The position numbers and the translations under genes are program-made. Below are positions 35,016-42,136 of a stretch of 64,000 bases of DNA, piece by piece. Numbering within the stretch: the first letter of the stretch is position 1; each line of letters begins with the position of its first letter. Under the pieces are notes generated by a model. The model was not told the origin of the DNA. It saw only the letters and a program-made list of their open reading frames with translations, and did not search any database. This DNA comes from an uncultured Armatimonadota bacterium (GTDB lineage: Bacteria > Armatimonadota > Fimbriimonadia > Fimbriimonadales > Fimbriimonadaceae), in assembly GCA_903927025.1 (NCBI GenBank), contig CAIYLG010000012.1, positions 121,610 to 185,609 on the forward strand, read 5' to 3'.

Positions 35016-35632
35016 CAGCTTGCCTCCGAAACTTTGATGGCCAAGGCGATAAGGTCTTGCTCAGTGGATTGAGCCGCGATTGCTCGACATCCGGCCTTCG
35101 GGTCATTCCAGGCGACTACAGAAACTGCGCCGCTTGAAACGACAAACAGGGGACCGTGTGGGGAACTCACCGAGCGCATCTGAGACAACAGTGCTCCGGC
35201 GCTGCGGACGCTGTACATCAGGAACTGGTAACCGTTGTGTTCAAACTGCATCACTGCGGCACGGTGACCAGCAAAGTCTGATTCTCCAACTGTCTTCAAA
35301 TTCGCCCCAATCGCTTTCAGGTTTGGGACGGAAACTTGAAAGCCGACATCTTTGGACAGCGAAGACATGCTGACCGCAGGCTGGACGAACGATGATAGGA
35401 CGTCTTCCGCCGGCTCTACCAGCAACTTGGCAGGGGACTGGTCATCTGGGGCAATCTTGTAGAACCAGATGCCTGCGAAAATGGCTCCTGCCGCCAAAGC
35501 AGATCCGATGCGAATCCAATGTGATTCACTTTGTTTGGGCTGGAGCTGAGGTGCGATGAAGGCTAAGTCGCTATCAATCAATACGCCGTAGGCGCTGGAG
35601 TTCGTATTCACTGTTTGTCCCTGCATCGGCAC
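35015..35632 (-). CDS. Anti-sigma-factor-like membrane protein, paralogue 1
   Basis: 205 residues, first gene of a two-gene operon. Polar N-terminus, one membrane helix ('IGSALAAGAIFAGIWFYKIA'), then a sensor-like domain with 'DVGFQVSVPNLKAIGANL', 'SDFAGHRAAVMQFEHNGYQF', 'SSGAVSVVAWNDPKAGCRAI' and 'STEQDLIALAIKV'. These blocks align one by one with its neighbour (VPNL, SF/SDF..G.., SSG.VSVVAW, A.AAQ..EQD), showing tandem duplication. It also fits the anti-sigma factor C-terminal sensor family, though the cytoplasmic part lacks the HxxxCxxC zinc site of ZAS proteins. Function is inferred. Confidence 0.82.
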   Translation of the reverse strand: MPMQGQTVNTNSSAYGVLIDSDLAFIAPQLQPKQSESHWIRIGSALAAGAIFAGIWFYKIAPDDQSPAKLLVEPAEDVLSSFVQPAVSMSSLSKDVGFQVSVPNLKAIGANLKTVGESDFAGHRAAVMQFEHNGYQFLMYSVRSAGALLSQMRSVSSPHGPLFVVSSGAVSVVAWNDPKAGCRAIAAQSTEQDLIALAIKVSEAS

Positions 35633-35936
35633 CCTTCAACTGCCTTTGTTGAACATAGATTGCAGCCATTCAATCCGGGACCCTAGTCACAGTTACGGTG
35701 CCCCAAGAAGCGGGTAGCGCTTTCATGTGAGCAAATAAATGGGGCGCTTGCAATAAAGCGAACCTGATATGGCTCGTTCAAATTAGGTGTCGATTGGGGA
35801 TGCCGGAGCCAATTCCTACAGCTAATGGCCCTAGTCACATGAGATTGGGCAAGAAAAAACTAGTAAGAGTCGACCGTGTCTACAAGACAAGAAAGTCCTT
35901 ATTCCAACGGGTAACGGTAACGGTAGCGGCAGGCAC
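35633..35936. other. Intergenic region, nothing recognised
   Basis: About 300 bases upstream of the anti-sigma-like operon. It is AT-richer than its surroundings and should hold that operon's promoter. A plus-strand open frame (35794-36069) crosses it, but it is basic, repetitive and antisense to a better small gene. Confidence 0.5.
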
Positions 35937-35968
35937 AAAAAAGCCCAGGGCAAAATCACGCCCCAGGC
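35937..35968 (-). terminator. Terminator of small gene 35980-36183
   Basis: On the minus strand GCCTGGGGC ... GCCCTGGGC pairs over 9 bp with two G-U wobbles, followed by TTTTTT, 12 bases after the stop codon. Confidence 0.85.
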
Positions 35969-35979
35969 ACTTGCTCTCC

Positions 35980-36183
35980 CTAAATCAAAAAGACGCTGTA
36001 GATCACATTCCCGATGTGTTCCGGGTCGTGGAGCATTTTTGCAACGATTTCTTCTTGGAAGTCATGTGACTTCCATTTGTTGTACGTTGCTGGATCCAGG
36101 TTGACCCGGGTCCCATCCGTGCTCGCATAGATGCCAGGCTTAGGTGGCTTGCCGAGTTGGTCGAAAGTGTATCGTCTTCGCAT
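35980..36183 (-). CDS. Small conserved-looking hypothetical protein
   Basis: 67 residues from ATG 36183, with AGGGAG 7-8 bases upstream and its own intrinsic terminator, so it is a complete small transcription unit. The sequence is compact and non-random: 'RRRYTFDQLGKPPKPGIYAS', 'RVNLDPATYNKWKSHDFQ' and 'AKMLHDPEHIGNVIYS'. Mixed charge, no membrane helix. No family recognised. The short basic 'YTFDQLGKPPKPGIY' start could be a small-molecule or nucleic-acid contact, but that is a guess. Confidence 0.72.
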   Translation of the reverse strand: MRRRYTFDQLGKPPKPGIYASTDGTRVNLDPATYNKWKSHDFQEEIVAKMLHDPEHIGNVIYSVFLI

Positions 36184-36247
36184 GGTGAATCTCCCTTCAA
36201 AAGCAAATTGCCTCTCGGGACCCTGACGAGTCGAAATGTTGACTCGC

Positions 36248-36655
36248 TCAGCCTGGATCGGTCTCTGCCTTTAGCAAGGCGGCCATTTGAGACTTGTAAT
36301 GCGACTTCGCATAGTCTTGTGGCGATTGTCCCGTTGCGTCTTTGACATTGGGATCTGCTCCCAGCTCGAGCAGAACTTCTAGCGTTTCCAGCGACCCGTA
36401 GTGGATGGCGTGGTAGATCGGCGTTCTTCCGTATGCCAGTTTAAAATTAACATCTGCCCCGGATTCAACGAGGAGTCGAACCATATCGATATGGCTGTTC
36501 TTCACCGCAAGACAAAGTGCGGTTCGTCCATGGCCATCTCGAGTGTCAGGAGGGGCACCTAAAGACAAAGCCTTGCGGGCTTGACGAAGGTTGCCACCTC
36601 TCGCGCTTTTCAGCAGGAGACCTTTGGGGGATTGACGCTTAAACTGCCAGAACAT
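36248..36655 (-). CDS. Ankyrin-repeat protein
   Basis: 135 residues made almost entirely of ankyrin repeats: 'LLLKSARGGNLRQARKALSL', 'DGHGRTALCLAVKNSHIDMV', 'LLVESGADVNF', 'YGRTPIYHAIHYGSLETLEV', 'LLELGADPNVKDATGQSPQD'. About four 33-residue units, without signal peptide. Ankyrin repeats bind other proteins; no partner is visible nearby. AGAGG lies 11 bases before the ATG. Flanked by the small gene 35980-36183 (65 bases downstream) and a 260-base gap upstream where nothing was recognised. Confidence 0.9.
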   Translation of the reverse strand: MFWQFKRQSPKGLLLKSARGGNLRQARKALSLGAPPDTRDGHGRTALCLAVKNSHIDMVRLLVESGADVNFKLAYGRTPIYHAIHYGSLETLEVLLELGADPNVKDATGQSPQDYAKSHYKSQMAALLKAETDPG

Positions 36656-36917
36656 GAGACGCAGACCTCTTAATTAGGCAGAATCTCCACGTTGAGACAG
36701 GGATACAAGAGACGACATTATCATAGGCCAAATCATCGAAAAGTGCAAATAGAATTGTGCGAAAGCGAAAACGATCAGTTACTAATTTCGCAGTAAGGCT
36801 GAATAAAGGGTAACTAGTCAAGCGATTCGAGCACTTGGCGGGAACTCTAATGTTTTTTAATGTGCAGTTTGAAATTGGACGTTTCAGACGCTGTCAATGA
36901 TGTTCTCAGAAAGAAAC

Positions 36918-36953
36918 AAAAAGTCCCCTTCAACGATAAGTTGAAGGGGACTT
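36918..36953 (-). terminator. Terminator of exported hypothetical gene
   Basis: AAGTCCCCTTCAAC-loop-GTTGAAGGGGACTT is a perfect 14-bp stem with a 5-base loop and a T-run (TTTTTG) on the minus strand, 12 bases after the stop. Confidence 0.93.
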
Positions 36954-36964
36954 GGAACGCTCGC

Positions 36965-37672
36965 TTACTTAACGAGAGTGATGGTCATCTCGCCAGAAAT
37001 GGTGACCGGTGCGCCTGGGATTGGGGCGTTGGTCCATTTGGCCGTGGTCTTGAGCATGGTGTAGTCGGTCTTGCTCAGCCAAACCGTGCTCTCGCTGGAG
37101 GCGCCGTCGGTTGCTGTTTCCTTGATCGATACCGTCAGTTTGAGTGCGTCGACATCGCCGACTTTCTCTTCTGCAACCAGCTTGTACGTTGCCTTGGCGG
37201 CAGCAGCACCGGTCTTCTTGTCTTCTTTGACTTCGTAGGTCCATGAATCGCCGACCTTGATGTCGGTCTCTGGAGTCACGAAGAGAGCAAGGTTTGCGAA
37301 CCGATATGCCTCGGCTCCAACGTTTTCGCTCTTGATTTCCAGGACTTCACCCTTTGGGCTGTACTTGGTGGTGGTTTTCTGGCTACCGCCGGCACCGCCG
37401 TCTGGTGGCTCTTGACCGTTCATCTTGACATCGCCAGTGGTGCTTTCCTCTAGGAACGTTCCGTCTGCCTCAACCTTGGCAACCTTGTTCGTGGAGGTAG
37501 CTTCATAGGTGATTTCCATTCCGCCGGCTTCGAACTTGCCAGACTGCTTGTACTTGTGCGACTCGCCCTCTTTGGGTGTGCGCTTGAATGAATAGCCGTC
37601 GAGGGTGGCGGCTAGCGAAAGCGCGGCCAAGCCAAGAATTGCCGTTGCGGCGAAAAGTTTTGATTTCAACAT
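36965..37672 (-). CDS. Exported hypothetical protein
   Basis: 235 residues. A clear signal peptide (KLFAATAILGLAALSLAA) is followed by a beta-rich, Lys/Glu/Thr-rich body: 'TPKEGESHKYKQSGKFE', 'VTPETDIKVGDSWTYEVKED', 'ATYKLVAEEKVGDVDALKLT', 'STVWLSKTDYTMLKTTAKW'. The pattern 'VGDSW' + 'Y.l...e.v.G....kl...' + 'G..W.s..dg....' occurs in LolA/DUF-type periplasmic proteins that consist of antiparallel sheets, but I cannot name a family. Single-gene unit ended by a strong terminator. Confidence 0.8.
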   Translation of the reverse strand: MLKSKLFAATAILGLAALSLAATLDGYSFKRTPKEGESHKYKQSGKFEAGGMEITYEATSTNKVAKVEADGTFLEESTTGDVKMNGQEPPDGGAGGSQKTTTKYSPKGEVLEIKSENVGAEAYRFANLALFVTPETDIKVGDSWTYEVKEDKKTGAAAAKATYKLVAEEKVGDVDALKLTVSIKETATDGASSESTVWLSKTDYTMLKTTAKWTNAPIPGAPVTISGEMTITLVK

Positions 37673-37957
37673 GGGTCCTCAGATATTTATCGGCGGGTCC
37701 GCGCTTCAGTTCCGTGCGGTGCCGAGGTTGCGAATAAATTACGACATCTTTCAGGTTAAGGTTTGGCATTCTCAGAAAAATGGGGCCGCAATTTACTGAA
37801 AAACCAGCAACTGGTTGAATTTCCCGGCTAGAGAGACCCGCTTAGACTCCGACCGAGACAAATTCAGTGGCAACTTCCACGCCCTGCCACGTAATGAGGG
37901 CAACGAACACCTTCACAATTTTATGATAACAAGCTGAGGTCAGCTTGGCCCAGACGA

Positions 37958-38248
37958 TTACGGCTGTTCGCTCATCAGTCGCTTGCGTTCCGGCGTAAAG
38001 TGCCACCACGGTTGGGCTGGGTTGCCGTTTGCAAATGACACAGCGGACATGAACGTGTCCAAGACGCATGGATCATGCCTTTTCTCCGTCAGGGCACAGA
38101 GACGTTCGTACATCTCACGCGGCTCCTGTCCAGCGAGGGATTCTGGGGAGTGGTAGCCCAAAAGCAAAAGGTCCCGCGCGCAGGCGGGACCGATGTTAGG
38201 CAACTTTTGAAGGCTGCGCAGGATGACTTGCTCTTCAGCAGAATTCAC
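37958..38248 (-). CDS. Cdd1-family helix-hairpin-helix protein
   Basis: 96 residues. 'LQKLPNIGPACARDLLLLG' is a helix-hairpin-helix with the PxIGP turn, followed by 'SPESLAGQEPREMYERLCAL' and 'RHDPCVLDTFMSAVSFANG', which is the pattern of the Cdd1 ('pathogenicity locus') family. HhH modules of this kind bind DNA without sequence specificity; the cellular role of Cdd1 proteins is not established. Its ATG overlaps the end of the kbl gene by 4 bases, so the two are translationally coupled. Confidence 0.85.
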   Translation of the reverse strand: MNSAEEQVILRSLQKLPNIGPACARDLLLLGYHSPESLAGQEPREMYERLCALTEKRHDPCVLDTFMSAVSFANGNPAQPWWHFTPERKRLMSEQP

Positions 38249-39438
38249 TTGCTCATCTTATCGCGAACCCGCTTGAAGGCTTCAAGCGCAAACTGCAGGT
38301 CTTCCTGGGTGTGGGCGGCGGAGGGCATGGTGCGAATGCGGGCTTTTCCACGTCCAACGGTGGGGAATACGATGGCCAGGGCATAAACGCCTTCTTCCCA
38401 AAGCAGCCGCTCCATTTCCTGAGCTGCTCCCTCATCCCCGACGTAAACCGGAGTGATGGGAGTTTCGCTGCCCATGGTGTCAAAGCCTTCGTCGGCGAGC
38501 GCCTTCTTCCACCATCGAGTGTTGTCCCAAAGCTTCTGCATCGGTTCAGGATCATTCTCCATGATGTCCAGCGCGGCAATAAGCGCGGCGGCGACCATCG
38601 GAGGATGGGCGGTGCTGAACAGATAAGGGCGGCCCCGGTTGATGAGCCAGTCCTTCATGACTGCCGAGCCAGCAATGTATCCACCCACTACGCCAAGCGC
38701 CTTGCTGAGCGTGCCGAGTTGGATGTCGACGCGGCCGTACAAATCAAAATGACTAGCGGTGCCCGCACCGTTTTTGCCGAGCACGCCACTTGCATGGGCG
38801 TCGTCAATCATCACGAATGCGTTGTACTTCTCTGCGAGTTCGACGATCGTTGGCAGCGGAGCAATGTCGCCGTCCATGCTGAACACGCCATCCGTGATGA
38901 TCATTCGCTTCTCGAAGCTTTGGGTGTTCTTGAGGATCTGCTCGAGGGCTTCCATGTCCTTATGGGGAAAGACGTACCCCTCGGACTTCTTGTACTTGGC
39001 CGCGCTGAGACGAACACCGTCGATGATAGAGGCATGGTTCAGCTCATCGCTGATGATCACGTCTTTATCGGTGACAACGGCGGGAATCGTGCCGGAGTTG
39101 GCGGTGAAGCCACTCGCGAAAACCAACACTGCTTCGGTGTGCTTGAAGCTGGCGAGCCGCTTCTCCAATTCGTCGTGGATCGCCATGGTTCCGCCAATCC
39201 AGCGGACGGCTCCTGCGCCGACACCCCATTCTTCAATCGCCTTTTCGGCGGCAGCGCGAACCTTAGGGTGGTTGGCGAGACCGAGATAGTTGTTGCTTGC
39301 GAGGTTCACAACCTCTTTGCCGTTCATGAGAACTCGGCCGCCCGCAGGAGACTCGAGAATCTTGGGCACCTTGTAGAGGTTTTGATCCTTCAGCGTTTGA
39401 ATCTGGCTGCCCAGCCATGATTGGAGATTGGCGTTCAT
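38245..39438 (-). CDS. kbl: Glycine C-acetyltransferase (2-amino-3-ketobutyrate CoA ligase)
   Basis: 397 residues, a PLP-dependent alpha-oxoamine synthase. The sequence 'VNLASNNYLGLANHPKVRAA' is the shared N-terminal signature; 'GTMAIHDELEKRLASFKHTE', 'DELNHASIIDGVRLS', 'VMIDDAHASGVLGKNGAG' (Asp that pairs with the PLP ring) and 'LGTLSKALGVVGGYIAG' (Schiff-base Lys) complete the site. Length and sequence fit Kbl, which converts 2-amino-3-ketobutyrate and CoA to glycine and acetyl-CoA in threonine breakdown. 8-amino-7-oxononanoate synthase (BioF) is the main alternative, as the two are hard to separate by eye; no tdh or bio genes are adjacent. Overlaps the downstream Cdd1-like gene. Confidence 0.88.
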   Translation of the reverse strand: MNANLQSWLGSQIQTLKDQNLYKVPKILESPAGGRVLMNGKEVVNLASNNYLGLANHPKVRAAAEKAIEEWGVGAGAVRWIGGTMAIHDELEKRLASFKHTEAVLVFASGFTANSGTIPAVVTDKDVIISDELNHASIIDGVRLSAAKYKKSEGYVFPHKDMEALEQILKNTQSFEKRMIITDGVFSMDGDIAPLPTIVELAEKYNAFVMIDDAHASGVLGKNGAGTASHFDLYGRVDIQLGTLSKALGVVGGYIAGSAVMKDWLINRGRPYLFSTAHPPMVAAALIAALDIMENDPEPMQKLWDNTRWWKKALADEGFDTMGSETPITPVYVGDEGAAQEMERLLWEEGVYALAIVFPTVGRGKARIRTMPSAAHTQEDLQFALEAFKRVRDKMSK

Positions 39439-39487
39439 TGCCCCGTATTTTACGGTGGACGGGAGTGATCGTGCTTGCCAGAAGCGC

Positions 39488-39799
39488 TCAGTACGTCCAG
39501 GGAATGGGGCGGTTGGGCGGAAAAATGTTCAGTCGCTTGATCTTGCGCCGGGCGAAGAATTCGGAGACGACCACAAACCCGAGGAAAATGCAGAGGGCGA
39601 TCTTCTGTGCAAACATTGGGTCGCGAACGAGGTGTCCCTTAGCCAGATAGACCACGTACATGAAGAGGTATGAAGTTGCAGCTCCGGCCAGTCCCACGAG
39701 CACACGCATTAGCAAGATGCGGTTTCGTTCCTTGGCGCCAATGCCGGGCATGCTGTACCGCACCGCGCACAACAGCATATAGAACACGACAACGGCCAC
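39488..39799 (-). CDS. Small integral membrane protein
   Basis: 103 residues with three hydrophobic stretches ('AVVVFYMLLCAVRY', 'VLVGLAGAATSYLFMYVVYL', 'IALCIFLGFVVVSEFF') and short basic loops ('GAKERNRILLMR', 'ARRKIKRLN'), following the positive-inside pattern. No family recognised. It lies 49 bases upstream of kbl on the same strand and may be co-transcribed. The start is not well supported. Confidence 0.65.
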   Translation of the reverse strand: MAVVVFYMLLCAVRYSMPGIGAKERNRILLMRVLVGLAGAATSYLFMYVVYLAKGHLVRDPMFAQKIALCIFLGFVVVSEFFARRKIKRLNIFPPNRPIPWTY

Positions 39800-39886
39800 T
39801 GTGAAAGGGTACCGGCTGGATCTGGCAAGTTCTAGAAGATTAGGGCAATCTCAGCCGATTTGGGTGTGCGGGGGTACGCTCCAGCT

Positions 39887-40771
39887 ATGCTTCAGCCGAC
39901 TCTCGTTTCCCCAGGACGGCAGCTGCGACAGATGATGGCCACCGACACGGTGATGATGCCCGGGGTCTTCAATGCGATCAGCGCCGTTTCGGCTTATAAG
40001 GCTGGGGCGTCTGCGCTTTACCTCAGTGGTGCGGGGATCACCAATGCGACTCTCGGCGTTCCAGACATCGCCCTTGCGACCCTTACCGAATTTGCTCAGC
40101 AGGCGGCATACGTCACCCAGGTGGCACCTGTGCCCGTGATTTCGGATGCCGATACCGGTTTTGGAGAGTCTTTGAACGTCGCTCGAACCGTCATCGAAAT
40201 GGAGCGCGCGGGCCTAGCCGGCATCCATTTAGAGGACCAGGTGAGCCCCAAGCGGTGCGGACACCTGGATGGCAAAACTTGCATTCCCGCTGAGGATATG
40301 GCTCGCAAGCTTAGGTCTGCGCTGGATAGTCGGAGGGACCCGGACTTTATCGTTGTCGCAAGAACCGATGCGCGTGGTGTCGAGGGTCTGGATGCTGCAA
40401 TCGAACGCGCGAAGCTTTACGAGGCTACGGGCGCCGATGCGATTTTCCCTGAAGGACTGGCTTCAGAAGCGGAGTTCGAAGCATTTCGAAGTGCGCTGGG
40501 AGTGCCGCTTCTTGCCAACATGACGGAGTTTGGAAAGACCCCCCTGATTCCTGTCAGCAGGTTTCGGGATCTTGGCTATCAAATGGTGATTTTCCCGATG
40601 ACCGCATTCCGGGTGATGCTGAAGGCGATCGACGACACGTATACCGAACTGTTGACTACAGGCTCGCAGGCCGGTCTGATGACCGCCATGCGGACGCGGC
40701 AGGAACTCTACGACCGAATCGATTACGCAGAGTACGATGCGAAGGATCGGAAATGGAGCGACGCGAGTTGA
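39887..40771 (+). CDS. prpB: 2-methylisocitrate lyase / isocitrate lyase-PEP mutase family
   Basis: 294 residues from ATG 39887. Family residues: 'MPGVFNAISAVSAYKAGASA', 'LYLSGAGITNATLGVPD', 'VISDADTGFGESLNVARTV' (Mg-binding Asp pair), 'GLAGIHLEDQVSPKRCGHL' (catalytic K-R-C-G-H loop) and 'VVARTDARGVEGLDAAIERA'. The KRCGH loop marks lyases (PrpB) rather than PEP mutases. It cleaves 2-methylisocitrate to pyruvate and succinate in the methylcitrate cycle for propionyl-CoA. It is 84 bases upstream of a citrate synthase gene; prpD (methylcitrate dehydratase) is not in the window. Confidence 0.9.
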   Translation: MLQPTLVSPGRQLRQMMATDTVMMPGVFNAISAVSAYKAGASALYLSGAGITNATLGVPDIALATLTEFAQQAAYVTQVAPVPVISDADTGFGESLNVARTVIEMERAGLAGIHLEDQVSPKRCGHLDGKTCIPAEDMARKLRSALDSRRDPDFIVVARTDARGVEGLDAAIERAKLYEATGADAIFPEGLASEAEFEAFRSALGVPLLANMTEFGKTPLIPVSRFRDLGYQMVIFPMTAFRVMLKAIDDTYTELLTTGSQAGLMTAMRTRQELYDRIDYAEYDAKDRKWSDAS

Positions 40772-40855
40772 TTGCCGAACCGGTAATCGCCACTGGGTTT
40801 GAACCTGTAAACCGGTGGTAGACTTCTGCGCTGTAGCTTTTCAAAGAGGAACCGA

Positions 40856-42004
40856 ATGAGCGCATCAGCGACGCAGTATCCAAATTACAGTCCAGGCCTA
40901 GAAGGCATCCCCGCAGGCATCAGCAGCATCAGTGAAATCGACAGCGATCGCAGCAGTCTGCAGTATCGAGGGTACGACGTCCACGACTTGGCTGAGTTTG
41001 GCTCGTATGAGCAAACCGCCTACCTCCTGATCCATAAGAAACTCCCGAATGCCGATGAACTCAAAGCGTTCAATGAGAGACTTGGTGCAGAGAGAGATGT
41101 TCCCGAAGCTGTTTACACTGCTTTGAAGGCGTTGCCAAAGGCAACGCACCCGATGGATTCGATTCGAACCGCTTATTCGGTTCTCGCTCCATTCGATCCG
41201 GACTACACAGCGCCTTCCACGGATATTGCCGCCAACATCCGCAAGGCCGAGCGCATTATTGCCAAAGCCAGCACGATGGTTGGCAACGGTCACCGAATCC
41301 GACAGGGACTGGAGCCGATCAAACCGGATCCGAGCCACGGCGCCGCCGCCAACCTCCTTCACCTTATCACCGGTACCGATCCGATTCCGGCCACAGTGAA
41401 GACGATGGACGCTTCGATGACGCTTTATGCGGAGCACGGCTTCAATGCCTCTACCTTCGCCTGCCGAGTCACCTGCAGCACGCTCAGCGACCTGTACAGT
41501 GGAATCGTCACTGGAATCGGCACGCTCCGTGGTCCGCTTCACGGCGGAGCCAACGAAGAGGCGATGAAGATGATCCTTGAGATCGGCACTCCGGAAAATG
41601 CCGAGGCGTGGATCCGTGACGCGCTTGCGACTAAGAAGAAGATCATGGGCTTCGGTCATCGCGAGTACAAGAAGGGTGACAGTCGAGCCTTCTACATGGG
41701 CAAGGTTGCCAAAGAACTCGGTGTCGAGAAAGGAAATACAAAGTACGGAGAGATCGCCGAAATTCTCGAACGAATCATGAGAGACGAGAAGGGAATCTTC
41801 CCGAATGTCGACTTTCCTGCCGCGTACGCTTACTACCTGCTGGACATTCCGATCGACCTATATACGCCAATCTTTGTGGTTGCGCGAGTTGCTGGATACT
41901 CTGCGCACGCCATCGAACAGCTTGAGAACAACCGTTTGATTAGGCCCAAGGCCATCTTCAACGGCGACGCGAATCTTACGTACGTCCCCCTTTCCGAGCG
42001 ATAG
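40856..42004 (+). CDS. Citrate synthase / 2-methylcitrate synthase
   Basis: 382 residues, preceded by AGAGGA. Catalytic residues: His in 'YAEHGFNASTF', His in 'LRGPLHGGANEEAM', His/Arg in 'IMGFGHREYKKGDSR' and Asp in 'FPNVDFPAAYAYYLL'. The N-terminus 'GLEGIPAGISSISEID' + 'LQYRGYDVHDLAE' is typical of the short bacterial type II-like/methylcitrate synthases. It condenses oxaloacetate with acetyl-CoA or propionyl-CoA. The pairing with prpB favours methylcitrate synthase (PrpC), but the primary sequence read by eye cannot separate it from GltA, so no symbol is given. Confidence 0.92.
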   Translation: MSASATQYPNYSPGLEGIPAGISSISEIDSDRSSLQYRGYDVHDLAEFGSYEQTAYLLIHKKLPNADELKAFNERLGAERDVPEAVYTALKALPKATHPMDSIRTAYSVLAPFDPDYTAPSTDIAANIRKAERIIAKASTMVGNGHRIRQGLEPIKPDPSHGAAANLLHLITGTDPIPATVKTMDASMTLYAEHGFNASTFACRVTCSTLSDLYSGIVTGIGTLRGPLHGGANEEAMKMILEIGTPENAEAWIRDALATKKKIMGFGHREYKKGDSRAFYMGKVAKELGVEKGNTKYGEIAEILERIMRDEKGIFPNVDFPAAYAYYLLDIPIDLYTPIFVVARVAGYSAHAIEQLENNRLIRPKAIFNGDANLTYVPLSER

Positions 42005-42136
42005 GGGGCGTATAGGTCGTGGAGCGTTAGGGTATTTCGCCTCAAACGCGTTGTTCGCGAGAAATTTCAAACGAAGCAGATCGCACGTATGAAGAATGGA
42101 TTGCGTCCATTACAATAGAGAAACGCGCGTTCCTTC

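Noticed and set aside
35794..36069. 91-aa plus-strand frame
   Set aside because: Basic, low-complexity, antisense to the well-supported small gene 35980-36183, and crosses that gene's terminator.
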